From Maylandia zebra (lineage: Eukaryota > Chordata > Actinopteri > Cichliformes > Cichlidae): a DNA stretch of 64,000 nt. The notes beneath the pieces were generated by a model. That model ran no database searches. It was not told the origin of the DNA and saw only the letters and a program-made list of their open reading frames with translations. Below are positions 35,508-64,000 of this stretch, one piece after another. A program made the translations under genes and the position numbers. Within the stretch, counting starts at the first letter, position 1, and each line of letters begins with the position of its first letter. The stretch covers positions 25,786,033 to 25,850,032 of the forward strand of contig NC_135170.1 of assembly GCF_041146795.1 (NCBI RefSeq), written 5' to 3'.

Positions 35508-35985
35508 GTGGAACCATGCCTGGACAGGAAAGCCAATGTTTCTATAATCTTATTGGTTCAGGATTGCATCAGTCACACACTCTGGCTACGCCCCTACAGT
35601 GACGTCACTTTCCTTAAAGGGGAAAGCCACTTGCTCGATTAACATGCAAATAAAGTCTACATTTTGCCAGATACACCCCTATATTTAGAAGTGTTAATGT
35701 TTTTAATGTTTACTTTAAACAGTAAATTTTACAAGTATTTCGAGGTAAAAACAAAAAAAACAACGTTGTTTTTCCCGGTTCAATCGCGTTGTGCCAGCTA
35801 GAACATTACGTGTCTTTACGTCGTTACGTATGCGGAAGACACGGCCGTGGGAGCGAGCGATTCAGTAAACGGGCTCTGAGGGCAAAACCGCTCACCGTTC
35901 CGTGTGTAGATTCGTATTTTTACAGGCTACAGCACGACGGGTGGTGGTGGATGATAGAGGGGGCCAGAGGGGCGAGCACAGTACG
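35508..35985. promoter_or_regulatory. Bidirectional promoter of chchd5 (-) and atp13a1 (+)
   Basis: Only 478 bp separate the two start codons. CCAAT boxes occur in both orientations (35533-35537; ATTGG at 35552-35556). There is a GC-box-like CTACGCCCC near 35587, a perfect palindromic CRE TGACGTCA at 35600-35607, and several TACGT half-sites at about 35807-35832. The DNA is richer in CpG than its surroundings. This composition is typical of housekeeping divergent promoters; shared use is inferred. Confidence 0.6.
35600..35607. promoter_or_regulatory. Palindromic cAMP-response element (CRE)
   Basis: Perfect TGACGTCA, the full-length binding site of CREB/ATF factors, 93 bp upstream of the chchd5 start codon and 379 bp upstream of the atp13a1 start codon. 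Confidence 0.55.
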
Positions 35986-45439
<9,454 letters not shown>

Positions 45440-47880
45440 ACTTGGTGCCAACAGCAACCACTGCCTTTACCAACCAAACTGTAAAGGGAGAGATGATGTT
45501 GGAAGAGGAAGAGAATGAAAAGCTGTTGTGAAAAATACGGGACAGCTGAGACAGTCATGGCGTACAATACTGCACACTGTGTATCGCTTCCTATGTCCTG
45601 CTCTGCCCTCCTCCTTAACCATCTGTGTTTCTGTATTTTCATCAAGTCTATGTTTGAATTGTTTTCATTCTTTTCCTCATGACTCATTTTTTTCCACATT
45701 TCTCTCTTTCCTTATCTGTTGCTCACCACTGTTACAAAACGCCATGAAGACAGCAGTATTGAGTGGAGTGTGAGATTGTGCCAGCCAGAGTGAAACATAC
45801 AGGCACAAAAAGGGGCATTCTCCAAGAGAATTGGGAAAGTGTTTTGGATTTTTTTGATTCCCCTCCTTGATTTTGTAAAAAGTGGAAACATCTTTAACAG
45901 ACTTATAAAGACTTAATACAAATTATGAAGTCTGCCACGTGTTTTGTCAAGGTTGACCATGTCCAACTGGTCATGAAAAACCCTGTTCCTTAAGATAGGT
46001 AAGTAAAGCGTGGTCAGGGACTTGTAGTACAATGTAAATGTACAAAGAAGGTTATTATTGAAAGCGTTTATCTCATGGGACTTGTGACACTGGCCAAAAC
46101 AAATGTGCCATTTCACCTAGCTTCAGTTTATCAGAGATGCCTGTGAGCTCTTGAACTTTTTGTTTACTTGCTGACTGATCTAACAAACATGTCGGTCATA
46201 GAAGCACACCATATATAATCTTTGAGCAAAGTAAAGCATCTTAAACAAACCACCATTCTCAAAAAGATTAGGGAGAATTTGGATTTCAGTGTGGATCAAG
46301 AAGTGTACCAATTACTCAATTACTTTCCCCTTTACTGGGCCATAAAATCTAAAATGTGCTTATATACTCAGACAGTGTCAAGAATAGACAATGGGAAAGG
46401 TGTCAATTATTTTCTGAGAAGTTGGCTTTAGCTTTTCATTAGCTGCCAGGGCTAATTTTCTGCTTTACTAATGAAAAGACAGATGGAGTGACAGATTTAA
46501 ACACAGTTAGTGGTAATTTTCCTCATTGTCAAAGTTTCACAGTTAACATGTATATTAAGTCCTAAATAACCGTATTTGTGTTTCTTAAACTTGCTGATCG
46601 GGGGAACATTTTAGCCCTTTGAAATGTAACAAATAGTTCCACTATTTTTTGAAAAGGTCATTTAAAAAAAAGTGAAAAAAATCTTTTGAAATGGTTGAAC
46701 TTGATTATCACTTGAATTTTTAACATTTCACACTGTTTTGTATATGGATGGTGCATCCAATTTTATATATTTTTGATACATATGTACACTTGACATGAAG
46801 GTGACTTGGCAGCTATGAACACATTCCAACCAGGGGCCAGTGAACCTTAAACTCTGCTGTAAACAAATGAAGAGAAAAAAAAATGCTTTCACTGCAACTC
46901 TCTAATTTTGACACTATGATAGAGATAGAGATCTAGAAAGATTACTAGGATGTGAATATGCAGATTTGAGTGACCAGTAGGGGAATGCTGGATCCATTAT
47001 GGTAAAAATTAATTGCAATGAAAAGAGTAAGCACAGAAACTGAAACCTTAACAGGAAAATCTAAAAGTGACATGCAATGTATCATCATAGGTTAGTGGTC
47101 TGCTAAAAAGCTTGGGTAAGTGTTTGTGCATGATTGGACAAAGGGAGCACATGAATGACAAGATCTGTGCAATAGAGGTGGTTGCAATATTAATCACTTA
47201 TACTCCAGTTTAAGTAGGTGGCTTCTGAAATAGAGGAGAATTTTTGGCGTAAATGTCCCAGCAAGAGCTGATTGTCATCCATAGTTATTACTTAACAAAA
47301 TGAAATGTACTACAGAGTGCTTTTGACAAATAACAAGGGTTTAACTTAAAACTAAAATTGCCAGCAGTCAGGAAATGCCATAAAGGAGATTAAGCAAAAG
47401 GCCTAAAATTCAGAGGTCACAAAACACCAGAAAATCATCAGATAATCCAAAAGAAATTCAACCAGGTTTTACAAAAAAGACCAGGTATGGAGCTGATCAT
47501 TTACATTGGGCAACCCCAGTAGGTCGAGCTTGATCCAAGGAGGTGTCAGAACTTTTATCCTGAATTTCTACATGTCATTACAATATAGGCATATTGTGGA
47601 GCCACATATTTTACTTCACTGTGATATTCAATATGTAAAATAAAAAAGAAAGAAAAAGTGACACAACTCTTTGGGAATATGCAAACTACATGTCCTGTGT
47701 CTTGTGTTCTACACACAGCCTTTGTACATCCCGTGCACCACACGGCTCCTAATAACCTTACAAAGTTAAACACTTTTCCCGAAAACCATCATATCTCTAT
47801 TCAAAAGTCAATGTCTGTAACTACACTGAAAGTAAAGGTGGACTGCTTTGTCAACTATGTTTAAATGCTTCGAGGGCATT
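45440..47880. other. atp13a1 3' UTR and atp13a1-dsn1 intergenic region
   Basis: AT-rich sequence without convincing coding potential. No canonical AATAAA was recognised in the first kilobase after the atp13a1 stop, so its 3' end is undetermined; the nearest clear AATAAA is at about 47640. Short ORFs have no family similarity. Confidence 0.4.
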
Positions 47881-48003
47881 CGCTATGTTGGCCGCGATCT
47901 CGTTTGTATATGTTAATGCAAAACTACATTTCCCATGCTGCTTAGTTCCCTGGAGGGGTGTGGTTTTTTGGGCGCGCTGGGTGAACAACTATTTGAAAGA
48001 AAA
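47881..48003 (+). promoter_or_regulatory. dsn1 core promoter with ZNF143-, E2F- and CHR-like sites
   Basis: Just upstream of the ATG are ACTACATTTCCCATGCTG (47923-47940), very close to the ZNF143/Staf consensus; TTTTTTGGGCGCGC (47964-47977), E2F-like; and TTTGAA (47992-47997), the core of a cell-cycle homology region (CHR). This fits a G2/M-regulated gene. The sites are seen; their use is inferred. Confidence 0.5.
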
Positions 48004-50032
48004 ATGGCGGAAAAGGATTTGGAAGTTGGTCAAGACGGGTACGTATCTTGGTTTATAAAGCCAAACGCAAGCAGTTTATTATAAACAGGAGTTGATGAAT
48101 TAAGTATTTTTTCTTAAAGGCTTATGGCTGACAGAGGTTTGTTGAACGAAAATCACTGTAGTTTGCCGTTGCTTAGCAAAGTAAAGTTTTCAGCGATACG
48201 TAATAGTATTTTTTTTATCCAAATGTATATTATTAATATTTTTGCATATGTGTCGTTGTCTTTTAAATTCGCAAAATATTCTTACAGTTGCGGAAGTGTC
48301 GCCTTAGCTGACAGCCAGAGTGAGGTAAGGCATTTTAACTTACATTTAAGCTAACAACGTCACTCGTGCTAAATATAATGTTTTTCAACCTGTGTTTACC
48401 AAGGCCAACCCAGGGAAACAGTCTTCGAAAAGATGCTCTCCCACAAGTCCCGGTACATCTCCCCCACCCAAGTCTCCCCGTACCGACATGATATCACCCA
48501 CAACAGAGACGCCAGATGTGGCAAAAGGGCAACCAGACATAGACGTCCAAGAGGTTCAGCCAGAAAATAGTGATGAGCATACAGGGTCCTCTGTGAGCCC
48601 CACTGCACACAGGAAATCCTGGAGGAGGTTTACTATAAGCCGAAGATCTCTCCCTGCCCTTCCCAATCCATATCAGGGTGAGATGTGAGGCTTTATGCCC
48701 ATTGTAAAGTATGGTCATGGAGTGTTTTTTTTTCTTCTTCCTCTTCATTTTTTCCCCCTGCAATATAAACATTTATCTATGTGTTTACGACAGCTTTGTG
48801 TGGAAACATAAGCACATCCTTATCACACCATGAGAGGATCGTGAAATTAATGGAGGCTTCGATGAAGGTATGATCTTAAGAACATTAGCTATAACAAACT
48901 GAAAATTTAAATAACTAGGGGCAATGTTATACTGTTCATCTCACTGCTAAAGCTTGTGTGTGTGCTTTTAAACGTACCGCACATTTAGAAAATTGACTGA
49001 ATAAATGGAGAAATAAAGCCATTTGTGTAAAATCATTCAGCTACAATCACAGTTAACTGGAAAGATCTTGGTTGCATTACTTTAGTGGAGCACATGTAGT
49101 GAATTGTCAAGATTCCTCAAGGTTATCCACCTAATCATCTGTTTTATCCCTAGTTGGCAATAGGAAGAACTCAAAATCAGCTTCAGTCAGTGCCAAATGC
49201 CTCATTGGAGACTTTTCAAAAACAAGGTTGGTGTTCATTTGATATACATTGGATTTGAGGCTCTTTATTGTATGATACAGAAATATTCTGTCTATTTTCC
49301 TGGCCTTTCTTTGCATAGTTGAGCACATCCAGAAAGAGTGGGGTTGCCTGGCCGATACATTACATAATGAAACACATCAACAACCTTCTAGTGCAGCCAG
49401 GTATTGTAGTTGTAATTTATGTATCCAGTAATTCACATGGATTATAATTTTTTTATTTTTTCCATACTTACTGATTATTTTCTAGTGTTTTTTTTTTTTT
49501 TTTTGCTTCTGTTTGCTTTTAGATCTAGTAACCCCGCAGTGCAAAAAGCCATGGAAAAATACCAAAGAGCCATTAACAGGCATGTTGTTCTTTATGCCCT
49601 TATAGCCATTTAAAGAAATTACGGTACCAGTCAGCCACATGGTATTCATTAAAGCAACATAAATTTTTTTCAACTAACTCTTGTGTTTTAGGCTTCAGGC
49701 TGAAAGCGAATCTTGGGAGACACTGCTGAACAAACACAGAAACAAAGCAAAGGAACTGGAAATGTGAATATATTTGTTCTTATTGAAGAATTACTATATC
49801 ACTGACTCATTAATGTTCCATTATTGTCTTCTCAAAACTTTCTTGGTAATCTGCTCCTTTATTCATTTCAGGAAGGTGGAGAATGGCCAGGAGACGGGTG
49901 TATCGCTAGAGTCTACATCAGTGGCCCAGTCCTCACAGCACCTTTTCATACAGAGTAAACCTGACTACCAGGCTGTCCTGTGTAAACAACAACCCCTACT
50001 TCACACCATGTCCATGATTGTATGTTGGATTA

Positions 50033-50071
<39 letters not shown>

Positions 50072-50637
50072 ACTAGAAAACTTGAAAGCAATGTGAGCTA
50101 CACATCCTTGATTAACCAGAGTACATGTGCTGGCTTTTGGGCACTTAACATCTAAGTTACAAACTTTAACTCTTATTGCTGCTTATATTTTAGTGTGAGT
50201 TTAGTGTGATTATTTGTGATTATTTTAAGAGCATATACATGAACAGTCAAATAGGAAGAGGATCAAATCAAATAAAAACGCCTTAACTTCAGAACTATAT
50301 TCATCTGTTTTGCAAATGCTATGCAATGAGGTTTTGTTTTTTTCTTCTTCTTCTTTGCCTTTAGATGGACACACAATGTAAGATGGTTAGAGAGCTTCTG
50401 TCTATCAAAACACACTCTCAGTTATTGGTGAAAGAAACTAGTGGCCGGCTGGGTAATAGTTTTGTCATTATTTTTTTTTAGCATGCAACTGTTTAGGCAT
50501 ATTAGACAAGGGTTTAATGAACTGACTGACCAATATGATTTCTTTTTCTACCAGCGGCAAAGGCTGGATTTCAGGATCTTTCATCTGACGTGCTCAGGAA
50601 TCTTATGACAGCACCTTTATCCTCTGCAACTTCATAA
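48004..50637 (+). CDS. dsn1: Kinetochore MIS12-complex subunit DSN1
   Basis: Subunit of the MIS12 complex that links CENP-C and CENP-T to NDC80 at kinetochores. Eleven exons join in phase to 340 aa (human 356): 48004-48038, 48288-48324, 48404-48677, 48794-48867, 49154-49226, 49319-49400, 49523-49579, 49692-49763, 49872-50019, 50365-50452, 50555-50637. The N-terminus is disordered and rich in Ser/Pro (residues 25-90). A basic block at about 94-107, SWRRFTISRRSL, corresponds to the human segment that Aurora B phosphorylates to relieve autoinhibition; R-x-T101 and R-x-S106 fit the kinase consensus. A conserved helical core follows (HERIVKLMEASMKLAIGR; YQRAINRLQAESESWE). The intron after 49579 uses a GC donor. 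The ATG at 48004 has A at -3 and lies just below the promoter motifs. Confidence 0.92.
50033..50060. repeat. Poly(T) tract in dsn1 intron 9
   Basis: About 28 consecutive T residues a few bases after the donor at 50020. No retroposed body was recognised beside it. Confidence 0.8.
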
Positions 50638-51050
50638 GGAAGGAAATCATTAGCAGTCTGGCTTCTGGTGGACCATGGCTTTGTTTGGCTTATATAGTAT
50701 GCTTGTATGTGTCTCTGTTAATTTGACCAGTATGTGATTTTTCTTGATTTGATGTCTTGTTTCATGACAAAGTCAACTCTAATGTTTTCCAAGTCAAATA
50801 AGGCTGTTTCAGTCAGAAGTAGAAATGGTGATGGGCGTTGTTCAGGTAATGCTTGTGCTTGACCAGCAGATGGCAGTAGCTGGCTATATAAAGTTGTGAT
50901 AAGCTTGGTAAATCGCCAGCGCGGTTTTTACGTCAAGGTTTAATTAAGTACTTCTCACCTGTAAAAACCGGTGACTGCTAAGACTGGCAGATAATAAAAA
51001 GTTGTTTGTGAAAGATTGTCACAATCCTGCAAAATAAAGGTTACTGCTTG
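50638..51050 (+). other. dsn1 3' UTR
   Basis: Non-coding sequence ending near two canonical hexamers, AATAAA at 50993-50998 and 51033-51038. The expected 3' UTR is about 0.4 kb. Confidence 0.6.
51033..51038 (+). terminator. Polyadenylation signal of dsn1
   Basis: Canonical AATAAA 40 bp after another at 50993-50998. Either could serve dsn1. Confidence 0.5.
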
Positions 51051-53147
51051 TTCATCAATTTAAAAAAAAAAAAACTGCAAGAAATCCCCACATCCAGGAG
51101 CTGATGACCTGTCTGAGGTGATTTGTATCAAAGTCAAAAACTAATATTGTATTTATTGAGTGAAGAGTAATGGCGTGCATTTGATGTGACAGCTTTTGAA
51201 GTGGTTTGACTATTACTATACTATAATTATTCTCACCAATGATAACCGAAAGAATTTGGTAAGTACACATGGTCAGTATAGTATAAATGATGTCAGTAAA
51301 CTATGCAGAAATGAAATACGTTAGCAGCTTGAATTGACTTGTACTACTGGAAAACCGCAAGCGATTGAATACAGGTGGATTTTCATTTGGGATTATTCAG
51401 GGTTCATATGCTCATCCTCAGTCACATTTGCTCTCCTTTCGGTGCCGCATCTATTTCACTTCATCAGTGTCCCCTGACCATTCAGGAGGAGGCCCCTCCC
51501 CCACAGTGACTCACCCCCATCTCTTGCGTTTGGCTTGGTCACTGATGCAGAACGAAGCTTTGACATTGTACCAGTCAGTCAAAGCTTTGTTCGCTGTCTC
51601 TCCGATGTCTTGGACTCATTTACTCATTAATGTTCATGCTTAATTTGCTTCTCTGATGACTACAGCAAGAAATCCCACCGCCCCCCTTTTGCCAGCATTA
51701 AATAAGAGTAAATTACTTCCTCTGCTTTGCAGTTGTGATCTCAAACATGGAGTATGGCGAATTTTCCATCTAAATGTATTCAGGAGAGTGATGCTTGTCC
51801 CTGTGCTCTCTAGCATAGGAACAAGCAAAGAGAAGACAAGTGGGGTTGTGACCGTGAGAGCTGTGAGTAAGGGAGGACGGTGCACAGCAGGAGAGATCGA
51901 TTCTTATTTAGATGAAAATGAGGCTTGATGCTTGTGGGGTGAGAGGAGGGCAGCTTTAGCATCCAAATGAATAGAAGTTTCACAGAAATGATCCTTAAAT
52001 GAATCACCAACAATAAAACAACCAAAGTTTACAGAGCCAATGACAGCCTTTTTACTGTCAAGGGAGGTCTCTTGACAGTGACGGAAAATGACTTTAGGGG
52101 CCAGTTACTTAAAATTGTATGATACACTGCTGCTTTAAAAAACAAAAGAAACTTCAATAACTGGCATGTTAGAAGCGTTTGATTTTGGTGCAATGTCTAT
52201 TTAAATAATAGGTACTTTAGAGTGTCTTCTTCTATAGAAGAAGACACTCTAAAGTACCTATTATTTAAATTATTCTGTATACAGGCTTCCTTCTTGTTCT
52301 TATACTATTATTAGAAGCGACAAGAAAAAGTTCATTAACCCGTTTTATATTTGTTATGTAGTTTAAACCCAAATGTTTATATGGTTAGAGGTGTGGTTGT
52401 ATCAAAAAGAAAAAGACAACTTTGTAAGAACTGCACTGTGTACAGCCACTGTGTATAACACCTGAACCATGACTTGTACCGCCTGCACATGCAAAGACCA
52501 ATTACTGTGTAGGTTTACTGTATATTCTATTCTTGTTGTCTCTAACTTTAGATTGATTAGCTACAGATTGTAGTGGATGGATGGTTGGAGAGTCAGCATA
52601 AACCACTGCCAGTTTGCTCTATACTCCCTCATGTACACCCATCATCTCTTCTCAGTATAGCAAGGCTGGGTGCAACTCTCCTCCACATCCATTCAGTCAG
52701 CCATTCGTCTTGGAAAGCTGTCTCTCTGATGTGAGTGATAAACTACAGCAGAATTGCCCAGTTTGCAAAAAACAAGGACACTTGTTTTCAATCTGCTGTC
52801 AACATTTTCATACTGAAAACTGATGGGTTGTTTCATTCATAGGGGGTTCGGGACAGGCGATATTTTAAGCCTGGGCTGTTCTGCTTTGGGATTTAATATT
52901 GCAAGTGAAATTGGCATATATATGCGTACATAAAGTTAATTGACTTTTAGGTGCACCTTAATACAGTGTGTGACACCACACACGAGGAACAAATCATTCC
53001 TTTAATACACTTAACTTACTCATGGGCAAGAATAGACTGTGGCTTTTTAGTAGCATGCACCAGCATACTTTGCACTTGGTCCAACAAATATAACATGGCA
53101 CAGTCACTGAGGCGGTAACACCTTATTTATTTGTTTTATTTACAGTG

Positions 53148-53148
<1 letters not shown>
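51051..53148. other. dsn1-pbx4 intergenic region
   Basis: No gene recognised. The stretch at 51460-51930 is more complex and GC-richer than its flanks and contains paired inverted TCAAAG motifs (51551-51592), which suggests an upstream pbx4 enhancer. A 72-bp perfect palindrome lies at 52199-52270. The rest is AT-rich. Confidence 0.4.
52199..52270. repeat. 72-bp perfect palindrome
   Basis: Arms 52199-52232 and 52237-52270 (34 bp each) are exact reverse complements. The central TATA is itself palindromic, so all 72 bp read the same on both strands. Pairing stops cleanly outside. No terminal repeat family or target duplication was recognised. Confidence 0.9.

Positions 53149-53220
<72 letters not shown>
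53149..53220. repeat. (TA)n microsatellite, 72 bp
   Basis: About 36 uninterrupted TA units about 0.9 kb upstream of the pbx4 start codon. The array is likely unstable and cruciform-prone. Confidence 0.95.
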
Positions 53221-53223
<3 letters not shown>

Positions 53224-54124
53224 ATCACTATCCCCATCCCTGACATTTAAATGTGCATGATTTTACCCGATATCAGTGAGGGAGAAAAAAAAAGCTTTAA
53301 CCAATTACAATAGAACAAGCAGTTCTGGTGACGTAAGGGGCTATCAATTTGTAAAGGTCGTGCACGAGGTGAGCTTGGTCACCTGAAGGAATAATCCAGT
53401 TCTAGTATCTGGAAGCATGTGCTTTAAATGTAATGTGGCAGTGTAGTGAGGTTATCTATATCATTAGCTTTCGTTCCTGTTGTACTATATGGGCTGCTAA
53501 TGGACCCACCCGCTAGCTCGCACTCTGTGGTGCTATGAGTTTAATGGTCAAGGCGACTCACACCACTCGCGCAGATAAGAACATCCCACGTACTCGCGCG
53601 ACATCAACAACAATGGCAAACCGTAGTCTGTTTTGATAGGAGATTTCGGATTGGAGCTACATGATCTGAAACTCTATTAATCCTGTTTTGTTTTTTCTTG
53701 AATTGGTGGATTTTATTTTTAATACCCGCGTGTCCGTCCGTGCTTTTATTTTTTCGCTTTACATTTTTTCCGACAATGTGCGAGACGCTGTTGGCAAGCT
53801 CACACAGTCTGTGCATGTGTGTCCCTGCTGCTGCTTTTCTGCTGGGCTACAGCTACTAACCTAGCTGCTTTTCAGTCGGTGGTTAGCTAACTTTAGCCTG
53901 GCCGCGTTTATTGACTGGAGGGGGGGGAAAGACAAACGAATGTAAAGCGTATTTGTATAGTCTGTTTTATGACAACAGTCCCCAATTATTTGCTGATCGT
54001 CACTGTCGGTACCGTAAGCGGTGTTGTATGATTTGTCGTAGAAAATACTTTGCTGGCTAGCTAATAGGCTAGCTATTTGTGTGTATTCTTCGACGGAGGA
54101 AAACGGCGAGTTTCCTTTGAAAGT
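53221..54124 (+). promoter_or_regulatory. pbx4 promoter and 5' UTR region
   Basis: The non-coding region leading to the pbx4 start has raised CpG content (for example about 53510-53600). It includes a CCAAT box near 53300, a CRE-like TGACGTAA near 53329, and a direct repeat of GGCTAGCTA (about 54055-54074) close to the start codon. No TATA box is clear. Transcription start not determined. Confidence 0.4.

Positions 54125-64000
<9,876 letters not shown>

Noticed and set aside
53149-53220. TA array as an insertion site or a repeat-structured functional element
   Set aside because: It is a plain dinucleotide microsatellite. Its 72-bp length equalling that of the nearby palindrome appears coincidental.

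Overview
This window is nuclear DNA of a bony fish, almost certainly a teleost. The signs are vertebrate genes split into many short exons by AT-rich introns, GT-AG splice sites, AATAAA polyadenylation signals, microsatellites, a decayed Tc1/mariner element with a hAT-like miniature element nested in it, and a gene order that recalls human 19p13.11. I rebuilt seven protein-coding genes by joining exons in phase. Five are complete (gmip, lmx1al, chchd5, atp13a1, dsn1); colgalt1 lacks its 5' part and pbx4 lacks its 3' part.

Layout from left to right: colgalt1 3' part (+, 1-2224); gmip (+, 21 exons, 4520-16142, about 1027 aa); lmx1al (+, coding 19387-31397, 385 aa, with a 5' exon ending at 17520 and a 9.2-kb intron between the LIM-domain exons); a Tc1/mariner relic (33473-34561) carrying a 225-bp hAT-like MITE; chchd5 (-, 4 exons, 34653-35507, 109 aa); atp13a1 (+, 25 exons, 35986-45439, 1196 aa), head-to-head with chchd5 across a 478-bp shared promoter; dsn1 (+, 11 exons, 48004-50637, 340 aa); and the first two coding exons of pbx4 (+, 54125-58082), with its second intron running off the right edge.

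The genes are not an operon-like set. They serve ER collagen glycosylation (colgalt1), Rho GTPase control (gmip), developmental transcription (lmx1al, pbx4), the mitochondrial intermembrane space (chchd5), ER membrane-protein quality control (atp13a1) and kinetochore assembly (dsn1). The order is informative in evolutionary terms. COLGALT1, GMIP, ATP13A1 and PBX4 share human 19p13.11, and LMX1 genes are linked to PBX genes on human 1q23 (LMX1A/PBX1) and 9q33 (LMX1B/PBX3). An LMX1-type gene close to pbx4 therefore looks like the chromosome-19 member of this paralogon, kept in fish and lost in mammals.

No prokaryotic-type system, CRISPR array, tRNA or rRNA gene, or viral gene was seen. The less explained signals are a 72-bp perfect palindrome (52199-52270), two mutually exclusive hairpins (22406-22463), an in-frame upstream ATG for lmx1al, a GC-AG intron in dsn1, and several non-coding blocks in and around lmx1al and pbx4 that resemble developmental enhancers.
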